From positions 1 to 57,741 of the forward strand of contig PHBX01000030.1 in assembly GCA_002842045.1 (NCBI GenBank): 57,741 bases of DNA, given 5' to 3'. The notes beneath the pieces are model-generated. The model saw only the letters and a list, made by a program, of their open reading frames with translations, had not been told where the DNA came from and did not search any database. The translations under genes were made by a program, and so were the position numbers. Below are positions 10,501 to 17,292 of this stretch, piece by piece. The DNA comes from Chloroflexi bacterium HGW-Chloroflexi-3 (lineage in GTDB: Bacteria; Chloroflexota; Anaerolineae; Anaerolineales; Anaerolineaceae). The stretch's first letter is position 1, and every line of letters begins with the position of its first letter.

Positions 10501-12007
10501 GAACGGTAACGATGGGCACTTGAAGGTGCGTGCTTGCCTGGCTCGGATCGGATGGGATGGATTGCCCTCCGACCTCTGCTGCCGCGGTCAATGTCGCCGT
10601 CAGTGACGATCCATTCGCAGCACTCAAGCGGGCAAGATAATCCGTCTCACTTTCATCAGCTGCCCTTGTTTCCAGAGGTTGAATGGTGAAAGGCGTTACG
10701 TTTTCGACGGAACCGCCGATTTCAACCGCTGCCAGAGCAGGGATCGAATCTGCATTCATGGTTACGATCTGTCCATCCGGCAGGGCAAGTTGAGCGCCAA
10801 CCGAATTGAGAATCCCATTCTGCGATTGAAGCGCCGGGGTGAATTCCACCTGCGCGGTGAAGGGTTGGTTATTTTCAGGAGATCCCGGAGTGCCTTCGAA
10901 ATGTATCGTGTTTCGAATATGCGCAACGTTGGTTGGATCTAGCAGCCCTTTGAGTTGATCCTGTGGTAGCGAAACCGTGGCGGAATACGCCCATTGTGCA
11001 GTGTTACCGGGCGCCAACACCGTTCCGGTGATCCCTTCTCCTTCCGTTGGATAGGTCACTCCGACGGCGGGTTGACCTACCGCCAAGAAGGTCAATCCCG
11101 TTTGGAGGGAGGCTGGAGATATGGGGGTGTAATCACCAAATGTAGATGCAAAACCGGCCAAGTTTTCCCAGGCGGTTTCATTTGTTATCTGGAAATCTAC
11201 CAGATCATACAGGTAAGCGATCGTCGTTGGGGCGTCGCTGCGATTGGTAGCCGTTAAAGTACCACTTAGCACAAAATCTGTGGTTCCATTTTGGATGGTG
11301 CTGGTATAGGTCAGTACATCGCCAAGAATTGCATTTTCTTTATCAACGGTTACATCCGCCGACAGCTTTGACGATAACAAAGCCTTGTCTACTGTTTTAT
11401 TGATCCTGAGAATTGCGCCCTGGCAGGTATACCCCAGAAAAAGGGCCGTAATCCGATTTTCTTCTGGAATCCGGTTGTCCAGGATTCGAACGCGAGCATA
11501 GGAAATTATATGATATGCGCTATTACTCCCCTCATCACGAACTGCATCCCAGACAGGAACGGCAATATCGATCGATTTCAATCCATCCAGCGCCTCCCGG
11601 ACCGGGTGTCCATTTGATACCCCCGGCATCCCCCAAATCCAATCACCAATAGAGATTTGGTTATCCTGAGGATCATCGGGATTAACGTAAGTGCTGCTAT
11701 TTCCTGGAGGGGTCAGGCTGGTGGCAAGTGTTTGCTCACTTGGGCTTCCAGTCCAACTTAGCCAGCCAAAGTTTCCGGGTTGCGTTCCGTTGAGGATATC
11801 CGGGATGGTATCTCCGATTCCCACACTGGTTAAAGAGTCAGCCGAAAGGGCGATCGGGTACAGCTCACAATCTTCTGGCTCGACCGCCTCAGGCGCTGCT
11901 TTTACGCTTTGCACCGAGGAAAGCCCTGGGGCTAAAAAGTTGAAGACCAGGGCAAAGAGGAGAATGACAGAACAAATCTTATATACAAATCTCAGGGTTG
12001 TTTTCAT
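4523..12007 (-). CDS. Secreted RHS/YD-repeat polymorphic toxin with C-terminal deaminase-like domain
   Basis: 2494 residues. An N-terminal signal peptide (hydrophobic core about 10-28, likely cut after VKA) is followed by DUF11-type beta domains (about 205-600), a Big_1 bacterial Ig-like domain (about 620-705), a PA14-like region (about 720-900, with DFYSDDGFIFGIGN), a second Ig-like domain (about 915-1010), the RHS entry region, and dozens of YD repeats (about 1270-2240) forming the toxin-enclosing shell. The conserved core ends in GLYYLRIRNYDPIIGR...DPIGL near 2307. The final ~187 residues differ: HPEE (about 2440) and NPCPFC (about 2468) are the zinc-binding H-x-E and P-C-x-x-C of nucleic-acid deaminase toxins. 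The ribosome site GGGGAG precedes the ATG. Immunity-type genes follow on the same strand. Deaminase is known chemistry for this motif pair; DNA, RNA or nucleotide as target is unknown. Confidence 0.9.
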   Translation of the reverse strand: MKTTLRFVYKICSVILLFALVFNFLAPGLSSVQSVKAAPEAVEPEDCELYPIALSADSLTSVGIGDTIPDILNGTQPGNFGWLSWTGSPSEQTLATSLTPPGNSSTYVNPDDPQDNQISIGDWIWGMPGVSNGHPVREALDGLKSIDIAVPVWDAVRDEGSNSAYHIISYARVRILDNRIPEENRITALFLGYTCQGAILRINKTVDKALLSSKLSADVTVDKENAILGDVLTYTSTIQNGTTDFVLSGTLTATNRSDAPTTIAYLYDLVDFQITNETAWENLAGFASTFGDYTPISPASLQTGLTFLAVGQPAVGVTYPTEGEGITGTVLAPGNTAQWAYSATVSLPQDQLKGLLDPTNVAHIRNTIHFEGTPGSPENNQPFTAQVEFTPALQSQNGILNSVGAQLALPDGQIVTMNADSIPALAAVEIGGSVENVTPFTIQPLETRAADESETDYLARLSAANGSSLTATLTAAAEVGGQSIPSDPSQASTHLQVPIVTVQKNGTESIERGQPAVYDVTLTNVGTAPAGDFSVVDLLPDQTAGSIPDIPAALAAGDSVVLHATHTIPLSQPLGDLTDVATLHWEDANGNTYGALSDQFTSVVVLPVSGMVLQLSPEIAGPNITGTQQTITATLHDGRQNPVVGALVTFVITGPNAATLTQETGPDGTAIITYTGLTNGFDKINASATTDTGTVASNTAAVHWITPVETVTTSTIWGRFFTADNSGVFKTSPTATPVFGQAFPSINFNPPSGTVPGNTSGVNEWSRPFTNVTMNLTGTYAGTISAQGNGYQAGAGSLYNFAAVFTGEFTIAEAGTVIYDFYSDDGFIFGIGNGATRVSGPWSNAPSSGLTTFENYAVMGSYNQPSSPTRNSVTVNFPAPGVYPFEIDYTECCGGQLALTLAVRETGYGVTPTAALVITPNSRQNHPTGLQQDFTVTALDASGLPLSDMTVLLRIRGTNTQELTAVTDAAGNATFSYSGYYPGTDVVQALAWAQGSITAYSAEVSVVWTATATPPPADAPLSVPGWIGSPANQATLTGLVPISLASGITLTSGTLDYWPADHPEAAQTLDANLSGSGTLTTFDTTQLTNGSYIIRLQGTRTDGVQVNSGILVTVAGNYKPGRVRFTITDFTVPLAGMPITIGRTYDSLEKETSGDFGYGWSLAIGNPKVEVDQANDVTLTLPGGKRVTFYFKPYPPSSWFGFLLVPRYLPEAGVYGSLTAEGCGLLTISGGSTFCFPGNLYEPTGYTYTDPYGRQYDLGADGSLHSITDLNGNVLTFSADGISSSVGDLSVQFIRDGEGRITQIVDPEGNAYDYGYDDQGNLATVTAPGMVTSLVYHYDSGHYFLGADDPRGNPLIIDTYYPDGRLESESDALGNVFHYTYDVSTRTTSVTNPDGGTVVSVYDANGKLLRQTDPLGHTTSYTYDANQNLLTQTDPLGHTTSYTYDANGNQTSVKNALNQTNSTTYNQYGGPVTKTDALGNVQTIHYDARYLPTSITDELGTMASFTWNDHGSVLTRTDGNGKLTSNSYDAYGNLISETDPLNHTRAYMYDMLGRQTSATDALGQTTFMAYDALGHLTTLTEPLGKVTQFEYDTNGNQTAAVDPLGNRTTYTYDAANHQTRVDYPDGSFETTTYDWRGNALTHTDAAGHTTRNQYDLARQFTSVTVADGMTDAGTTSFGYDAAGRKTSQTDPLGNTTSYTYDNAGRLLAITDALNQTTAYAYDAAGRRTSTTDAQNHTTLYAYDVRNRQTITTYADGTTTTLTYDGNGQKLSRTDQGGKATLYTYDDAGELLSVADPMGHLTAYGYDAAGNLLTITDANGHVTAFGYDELGRQVEKVWPDSSFEAFGYDLNDNQTSHRLADGQTNAYLYDEMGHLTQVDYFNGQRVNYTYTADGLQQTVVDGRGTTNYAYDNQDRLAGITQPDGQVVSYSYDAAGNRLSMTTPAGTIHYSYDGAGQLASVTGPSGAISNYSYDAAGLRTQLVLPNGVTIDYGYDALDRLTSIDQHLGAATLASYAYTLDPAGNRLSVNEADGSSIQWAYDDAYRLASETRRDTSNAVAYQAGFTYDAVGNRLTQTVGTATTQYTYNDLDQLLSAGAAQYQYDGRGNLARVTDGADVTQYAYDAADRLRGVTLPDGTAVAYTYDAAGRRVRQSVAAQVTNYLWDEISPYGDVVLETDGSGSALASYVLGGAELLAQIRGGVMSYYLHDGQGSTRALSDDSGAATDTFAYTAFGELYSKTGLTTNPYLYTGQRLESIIGLYYLRIRNYDPIIGRLLTRDPYLSDPKYTFELNRYVYVANNPVSRTDPIGLQAMTEYSQVNSQEAENTAQIQVYGRSVQATTSEANMSLRMTQFDQAITRGARYTKGWTTHAGSDIISAEGTHIDVLATRGNDWVKAARLFDRTGFQAYTQTEGGAIQFLRSRGVISESQRVITSADFSATSTMHPEEIILRWSANTGNRPLSIIATNNPCPFCRDLAQQLLVENNWGAIRIGWIGTW

Positions 12008-12495
12008 TTCGTTTTCTCCCCAACCATTTTTACAAGTTTGAAAAGACTGAGTAAGTGAGGACGAAACAACAAATTAACAATTTATAGTACGCCTAACACT
12101 GTCTGTTCAGAGCAATCGACGCAACTGGTAATCTATAGATAAATAATTTACAGTCTGGGATGTATGTTGATAATTTGCCCGTTTACCACAGTAACGGTTT
12201 TCAGGCAAGTAATAAGATTAATTTTTATTATACCAGGTTAACATTTATTATCAAGTCAAAAATGCTAGAAAAAAAATAACAAAAGATGGCAGCAAGAAAT
12301 ACACGATTATCATAATCCTGATTTTCTTGTTGCCTGTGTGCCGTCAAACTATAACCGGTCCTGTTATTATCAATTTAAGACAGAAATGATAATAACAGCG
12401 GATATGTTCTCATTTATGATAATAGCCACTACCTGAAGACAACATCAAGGGTATTCATCCGAAATATTTCCGGACTGGTGTTATCCTTGGCTAAA
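12008..12495. other. AT-rich intergenic region with perfect inverted repeat
   Basis: About 490 bases upstream of the RHS gene without a supported gene. It contains a perfect 12-base inverted repeat, CTGTTATTATCA at 12361-12372 and TGATAATAACAG at 12387-12398, separated by 14 bases. The related word ATGATAAT recurs at 12417-12424, and TTATTATCA near 12245. It presumably carries the promoter of the toxin gene, which is transcribed leftwards. A protein operator or an RNA hairpin are both possible; there is no T run after the stem, so a terminator is unlikely. Confidence 0.5.
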
Positions 12496-12693
12496 TCATT
12501 TGTCATCTTTGTGTTTGGTCTTGTCCACCAGGATAAATCCCTGGCCGGGTTTTGGCGTTGGCGGCAAGGTTTCGCCTTTGGTAACGGTGACTTCAGTCCC
12601 GGTTTTTCCACCTTTTGGACCAACTACGCCGTATTGTCCAGATTCCGGGGCCTTCTGACCCGGCTTATGCATAGTACCTTTGGGTTTACTCAT
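12496..12693 (-). CDS. YjzC-like small protein
   Basis: 65 residues starting MSKPKGTMHKPGQKAPESGQ. The pattern KPGQKAPxSGxY...GPKGGKTGTEVTVTKGETLPPTPKPGQGF resembles the short YjzC family, small soluble proteins with a KPGQ-aP-SG-Y start and a G-E-T-x-P-P middle, whose function is unknown. The ATG at 12693 is chosen because GAAAGGATATTCG gives a ribosome binding site; an upstream in-frame ATG adds only non-conserved residues. It lies 17 bases downstream of the PIN gene on the same strand and may be the last gene of that operon. Confidence 0.7.
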   Translation of the reverse strand: MSKPKGTMHKPGQKAPESGQYGVVGPKGGKTGTEVTVTKGETLPPTPKPGQGFILVDKTKHKDDK

Positions 12694-12710
12694 TCGAATA
12701 TCCTTTCTGG

Positions 12711-13205
12711 TCAAAATGACCAACGATCAAAACGCTTTTTACATTCACCGTCTGGCAGCCTTGCCCCTTGATCGAGCATTTGCCGGAGGGCATTGGCAGC
12801 CTGGTTTTCTGTAAGAACATGGTGGATCACCATTTCATCCAATATCCATAACACCCCGTGAACCGATACCCCTTGCGCTTTGGCAAGTTCGTTAAGTCTT
12901 CGGTCGCCGGTCACCAAACTTGCATCCAATGCCCTGGCAAGCAATAATGCAGCCAGGTCGATGGCGGATAATTGACGATGGATTTGCCTTAACTGGACTA
13001 ATTCGAGCACATATTCAGGTTCAAGACCATGTGTTTGTAATCCCAGATCTTGCAGCGTTGCCCACCCAGGATGAATAAACTCTTCGACCGCAAAATCAGT
13101 GGTGAAGAATTGGTATGGAAGACGGAAAACATCGGCTAATATCTTGCCGTTCTCGAGGTCGATCCAAATATTCGTATCAGTTACCAGAACGGATGGCAAG
13201 GTCAT
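12711..13205 (-). CDS. PIN-domain protein, putative ribonuclease
   Basis: 164 residues. The PIN-fold acidic residues are visible: VTDTNIWIDLE at the N terminus, AVEEFIHPG at about residue 40, SAIDLAALLLARAL in the middle and LVTGDRRLNELAKAQGV towards the C terminus. This is the DUF3368-like layout of PIN proteins, metal-dependent ribonucleases often acting as toxins. Its start overlaps the end of the XRE-ImmA gene by 29 bases, so the two are translated together. The likely role is toxin or effector controlled by the upstream XRE-ImmA protein; whether it is autonomous or a defence module cannot be told from sequence. Confidence 0.82.
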   Translation of the reverse strand: MTLPSVLVTDTNIWIDLENGKILADVFRLPYQFFTTDFAVEEFIHPGWATLQDLGLQTHGLEPEYVLELVQLRQIHRQLSAIDLAALLLARALDASLVTGDRRLNELAKAQGVSVHGVLWILDEMVIHHVLTENQAANALRQMLDQGARLPDGECKKRFDRWSF

Positions 13206-14229
13206 TTTGCTGCAGTGCCTCCATCTCCCACCCTGGTTGTAATGGCTTGCCTAACAATTCCTGCGCCCTGGACCGTGAGATCAAATCCTCAGCCAAAGCA
13301 CGATAAATTAACCGTTCCATCCGCATGGGCGTTTCAGATGGATAAGGTTTTCCTGGTTCCAGGCGATGCCAATCATTGACGCGAAACTGCTGGAATAAAC
13401 GCGTCGCGGTGTTTTCAGAAATAATGGATAGATCCTTGGCGCGGTAAATCCAGGCCTGCATACTTAAGCCGTATTTATGCTTAAGCATGTGAAGCTCGTT
13501 GATGTTGAGGTCCGTCCGGTTGGTACCCAGTTCAAAGCGAGCCGTTGCAGCCGGCACGAGGAAAGCGCCGACAAACCGATTGGTCGCCTGTTCTGGTTTG
13601 AGGTCGCCCTGAACATCCAGGATCAGGCGACCCAGTTCATGCCCTAAATTGAATCGCTGCCGGTCGCCTGATAATTCGCCTTTGGTTACGATTACCGGAT
13701 CGCCATCTGCCTTGAAGGTACAGGCGTCAAAATGCTCAAAACCCGAGATAAGTTCCACCTTGATTCCCCGGTCCTCCAGCAACTGGACCAGGTTTTCAAT
13801 CGGATCATAGCCTATGCTCCAGTGGTCGCGCAATTCTAGAGCTACGGTTTCAATCTCATTCAGTGAGGTCACTTTGCGCAGGGGGAGATTTGCTGCATGT
13901 TGTTCTTCCGGAAAAAGACTTTCAACTTCGAGATAACGCTCCACCCAATCCTGGATGCGCATCTGGATGGCTTCCTGTTCTTTGACGCCCAGTACAGCGT
14001 GTTTTCGATATGCTTGAAGTTGAACGGAGACCGTGCTTGGGCGAAAGAAGAAATCCACCTTGACCTGTAAAGCCTGAGACAGCCGCAGCAATACGCCTGA
14101 GCTGGGAACAACCTGATCCCGCTCATATTTTGAGATTGCCATGGCGCTGACTCCAATTTCATCCGCCAGTTTTCGCAAAGAAAAATTACTCGCTTTCCGA
14201 GCCTGTTTGATACGCCCTCCGATGGTCAT
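13177..14229 (-). CDS. XRE-family HTH / ImmA-IrrE-like protein with altered zinc motif
   Basis: About 350 residues. An N-terminal XRE helix-turn-helix (residues 4-60: KQARKASNFSLRKLADEIGVSAMAISKYERDQ) is followed by a DUF955/ImmA-IrrE peptidase-like domain. The metalloprotease signature should be HExxH; here it reads HELGR (about residue 197), so the second histidine is missing. The conserved downstream Glu region (EQATNRFVGAFLVPA) is present. The protein may bind zinc poorly or be a non-catalytic sensor. The second of two close ATGs (14229) is preferred because AAGGAG lies at proper spacing. It overlaps the PIN gene, suggesting repressor and effector in one operon. A 9-base inverted repeat at 14250-14289 is a good autoregulatory operator. 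Confidence 0.85.
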   Translation of the reverse strand: MTIGGRIKQARKASNFSLRKLADEIGVSAMAISKYERDQVVPSSGVLLRLSQALQVKVDFFFRPSTVSVQLQAYRKHAVLGVKEQEAIQMRIQDWVERYLEVESLFPEEQHAANLPLRKVTSLNEIETVALELRDHWSIGYDPIENLVQLLEDRGIKVELISGFEHFDACTFKADGDPVIVTKGELSGDRQRFNLGHELGRLILDVQGDLKPEQATNRFVGAFLVPAATARFELGTNRTDLNINELHMLKHKYGLSMQAWIYRAKDLSIISENTATRLFQQFRVNDWHRLEPGKPYPSETPMRMERLIYRALAEDLISRSRAQELLGKPLQPGWEMEALQQNDLAIRSGN

Positions 14230-14249
14230 GGTCATCTCCTTTTCTCTTT

Positions 14250-14289
14250 CAGTTTACATAATAGCACAAAATACATAATTTGTAAACTG
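14250..14289. promoter_or_regulatory. Candidate operator of the XRE-ImmA gene
   Basis: CAGTTTACA at 14250-14258 and TGTAAACTG at 14281-14289 form a perfect 9-base inverted repeat. Both half sites contain the word TTTACA or its complement, and ACATAAT recurs between them. The pair sits 21 bases upstream of the XRE-ImmA start, in the gap that separates it from the divergent R-M operon, so binding could control both directions. The binding protein is inferred to be the XRE-ImmA product. Confidence 0.6.
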
Positions 14290-14338
14290 ATATCTATCAA
14301 AAAATGGATAAGAGAGGAAACTGCCCTCCTATTTGAAT

Positions 14339-14365
14339 TTGCTTTTTCTTTCCCGATGCTATAAT
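14339..14365 (+). promoter_or_regulatory. Candidate promoter of the R-M operon
   Basis: TTGCTT at 14339-14344 and a consensus TATAAT at 14360-14365 are separated by 15 bases, slightly short. The -10 box is perfect and lies about 48 bases upstream of the first gene of the operon. Distance and orientation fit a sigma-70 type promoter, but the -35 box is weak. Confidence 0.4.
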
Positions 14366-14412
14366 CATTAGTGTAACTGTGATAATCTCAATTCTTATAA
14401 GCGAGGTGAGCA

Positions 14413-14613
14413 ATGGCCGACACGGATGAGTTCTGGACGGCAGAAGAAGTCTCGAATTACTTACGTATTCCGCAGTCAACCATCTACAAGCTCGCCCAGG
14501 ATAAAGTGTTACCCGGTTTCAAGGTGGGAAAGCACTGGAGATTCCGGAGAGAAACAGTGTTGGAATGGATCAAGAAAAGAGAAGCCCAAGGAGAATCAAA
14601 GGGGGATAAATGA
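14413..14613 (+). CDS. Excisionase-type HTH protein leading the R-M operon
   Basis: 66 residues; nearly the entire protein is a MerR/excisionase-like winged helix: FWTAEEVSNYLRIPQSTIYKLAQDKVLPGFKVGKHWRFRRETVLEWIKKRE. Proteins of this family bind DNA as small regulators or recombination directionality factors. Its stop codon overlaps the hsdR start by 4 bases (ATGA), so it is the first gene of the R-M operon. The likely role is transcriptional control of the restriction system, comparable to controller proteins of other R-M systems, but it could have been recruited from a mobile element. GCGAGGTGAGC upstream of the ATG is a good ribosome binding site. Confidence 0.82.
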   Translation: MADTDEFWTAEEVSNYLRIPQSTIYKLAQDKVLPGFKVGKHWRFRRETVLEWIKKREAQGESKGDK

Positions 14614-17267
14614 TCTATTCAAATGAGAGACAAACGAGAAAACACCTGATTGACCAAGCGTTATGTGCTTCTGGTTGGGCGCCGGTAATCCCCTTCCAAA
14701 ACCCGGTACAGGTTAATTGCGCGGCGGTTGAAGAATACCCAACAACCAATGGTCCGTCTGACTATGTCCTTTTTTCAAGTGGACGGCCGATTGCGATTGT
14801 CGAAGCGAAAAAACTAGCCGTGGGACCACAAAATGTCCTGCAACAGGCTCAACGTTATGCTCAGGGTATACAAAACACGCCTTTTTCGTATAACGGCTTT
14901 CACATACCCTTTATCTATTCCACCAATGGGAAAGTGATTTGGTTTCAGGATTTACGCCGGCCTAACAGTCGTTCGCGCAGGCTGGCAGCATTTCATACAC
15001 CTGCTGCTCTAGAAGAAATGCTTACGCGTGAAGTAAGCTCGGCTGAGAGCTTCCTTAGAGACATGCCAGTAGATCATCCCTGGTTACGCCCCTATCAGAG
15101 AGATGCGATTATAGCCATCGAGCAAGCTATTCTTGCAGGAAAACGGGCTATGCTTGTTGCCATGGCGACTGGTACCGGAAAAACTTTGACCACTATTGAT
15201 TTAATTTACCGGCTAATGAAATCCGGTACAGCTCGACGCATTTTATTTCTAGTGGACCGCCGTGCTCTGGCAGCCCAGGCGGTAACGGCTTTTGCCAATT
15301 TTGAGGCCGAACCGGGTTTAAAATTTGACCGCATCTACGAAGTCTATTCTCAGCGATTTCGCCCGGAAGACTTGGAAGATGAGAAATTCGACCCAAAGGT
15401 GTTGCCCTCTTCATATCTGACAAATCCGGACCTGTCGCACGCCTTTGTTTATGTCAGCACTATTCAACGCATGCGTATCAATTTGTTTGGCGCTCCAGAC
15501 GATACTCCCTGGGTAGAGGATGTTGAAGCAGAATTGGATGCGACTCGCCTAGATATTCCCATTCATGCCTTTGACCTCATTATTGCAGATGAGTGCCACC
15601 GAGGATATACCACCAGCGAAGAGAGCAAGTGGCGCGAAGTGCTGGATCATTTTGACGGGATTAAAGTCGGCCTAACGGCGACCCCAGCAGCCCATACAAC
15701 CGCTTACTTCAAAGACATTGTGTATCGCTATGAGTACGAACGAGCCGTACGCGAAGGCTACCTGGTGGATTACGATCCGATTGTTGTACGCTCGGAAGTC
15801 TCTCTCAACGGGGCATTCTTACGACCGGGAGAAGAAGTCGGGCTGCAGGATTCTGCTACAGGTCAGCTTCACTTTGAGTTCCTGGAAGATCAGCGCGAAC
15901 TACCTGCGCCGGAGATCGACCAGCAATGGGCTGCGCCTGACCGCGACCGGCGCATCGTACAAGAAGTGGCGAAATACCTGCTCGAGCAGGAAACGGAACT
16001 TCACCACTTCCCTAAAACGCTGTTTTTTGCTCATAATGATTTGCCACATGTATCTCATGCCGACCGCCTGGTCAATTTGCTGCGTGATGAGTTCGGCCGC
16101 GGAGACGCATTTGTTAAGAAGATCACTGGCAATCCAAATGTGGATCGACCATTACAACGGATCCGTGAGTTTCGCAACCGTCCCGAACCCGGCATTGTAG
16201 TTACTGTGGATATGCTTTCCACTGGCGTGGATATTCCAGCATTGGAGAATATCGTGTTGCTGCGCCCGGTCAAATCGCGCATCCTTTTTGAACAGATTAT
16301 GGGACGCGGTACACGATTGTGCCCGGAGATCAATAAAACAAAGTTCACCGTTTTTGATTGTGTGGGAGCGCTGGATTATTTCGCCAAAGCTACGGCCTTT
16401 ACCGCTGAGCCACCCACTAAGCCCAGCCGTACCCTGGCGCAGGTTATTGAAGACATTTATGGAAACCGCGATCGGGAATACAACACCCGAATACTGGTGA
16501 AACGTTTGCAGCGAATCGCCAAATCCGTTTCTGCGGATGGTCGCAAGGAGTGCGCTCAGTGGATCCCCAATGGCGATATCTCAGCTTTTGCCGCAGGGCT
16601 GCCTGCTGACCTTGAATCGCGTTGGGCGGAGACCACGGCAACGCTGCGCAACCCAGAATTCCAGTATTGGTTAGAGCATTACCCGCGCGCGAAGTCTTAC
16701 TTCATCATCGCCGAGAGCGTCACCGACCAGGTCGAATCGGGTTACCTGATCCGTACTCGCGATGGCAAAGCCGTACGTCCGGAAGATTATTTACGCGCTT
16801 TTGAAACCTTTGTGCGTGAGAACCCCGAGCACGTGGAGGCAATTGCCATTCTGCTCGATCGACCCGATGGTTGGAACACACGCGCCCTTGGTGAGCTGCG
16901 CCAGAAATTGGAAGGCCGGCCGGAAGGCTTTACCGAGCAAAAGCTGCGCCAAGCGTATAATTTTGCTCTGGCTGACATCATCTCACTGGTCAAACATGCT
17001 GGGGAAGGCGATCCGCTGGTATCAGCAGAAGAACGAGTGGATCGAGCATTGGAACGGATTACAGCGAACAAGGTATTAACGATGGAACAGGAAAAATGGC
17101 TGAATCTGATCCGCGCTCATTTGATTGAAAACCTGGCGATTGACCGGGAGGACTTCAACCTGTTGACCTTTACCCGCGCCGGAGCAAACTGGGCGCGTGT
17201 CAACCGTGATTTTGGCGGCCGGTTGGAAGATTGGCTGGCAGAAATTAATCGAGCAATAGCAGAATAG
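14610..17267 (+). CDS. hsdR: Type I restriction enzyme, R subunit (HsdR)
   Basis: 885 residues, usual for the EcoEI-type R subunit. The N-terminal nuclease domain shows SDYVLFSSGRPIAIVEAKK (D about 50, E-x-K about 65-67). The translocase motor has Walker A ATGTGKT (about 186-193), Walker B DECH in IADECHRG (about 328) and LTATP, plus GIVVTVDMLSTGVDIPALENIV and QIMGRGTRL in the second RecA lobe. The C terminus (about 700-885) is the EcoEI R-C helical domain. It cleaves unmodified DNA after ATP-driven translocation in complex with HsdM and HsdS. The start overlaps the HTH gene by 4 bases. The kinase gene follows, separating hsdR from hsdM. Confidence 0.95.
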   Translation: MIYSNERQTRKHLIDQALCASGWAPVIPFQNPVQVNCAAVEEYPTTNGPSDYVLFSSGRPIAIVEAKKLAVGPQNVLQQAQRYAQGIQNTPFSYNGFHIPFIYSTNGKVIWFQDLRRPNSRSRRLAAFHTPAALEEMLTREVSSAESFLRDMPVDHPWLRPYQRDAIIAIEQAILAGKRAMLVAMATGTGKTLTTIDLIYRLMKSGTARRILFLVDRRALAAQAVTAFANFEAEPGLKFDRIYEVYSQRFRPEDLEDEKFDPKVLPSSYLTNPDLSHAFVYVSTIQRMRINLFGAPDDTPWVEDVEAELDATRLDIPIHAFDLIIADECHRGYTTSEESKWREVLDHFDGIKVGLTATPAAHTTAYFKDIVYRYEYERAVREGYLVDYDPIVVRSEVSLNGAFLRPGEEVGLQDSATGQLHFEFLEDQRELPAPEIDQQWAAPDRDRRIVQEVAKYLLEQETELHHFPKTLFFAHNDLPHVSHADRLVNLLRDEFGRGDAFVKKITGNPNVDRPLQRIREFRNRPEPGIVVTVDMLSTGVDIPALENIVLLRPVKSRILFEQIMGRGTRLCPEINKTKFTVFDCVGALDYFAKATAFTAEPPTKPSRTLAQVIEDIYGNRDREYNTRILVKRLQRIAKSVSADGRKECAQWIPNGDISAFAAGLPADLESRWAETTATLRNPEFQYWLEHYPRAKSYFIIAESVTDQVESGYLIRTRDGKAVRPEDYLRAFETFVRENPEHVEAIAILLDRPDGWNTRALGELRQKLEGRPEGFTEQKLRQAYNFALADIISLVKHAGEGDPLVSAEERVDRALERITANKVLTMEQEKWLNLIRAHLIENLAIDREDFNLLTFTRAGANWARVNRDFGGRLEDWLAEINRAIAE

Positions 17268-17292
17268 TCAAATAACATTGAGGCAAATCTCT

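Noticed and set aside
14297..14479. 60-codon minus-strand frame in the divergent promoter
   Set aside because: Overlaps the promoter and the HTH gene; no family and no ribosome site.
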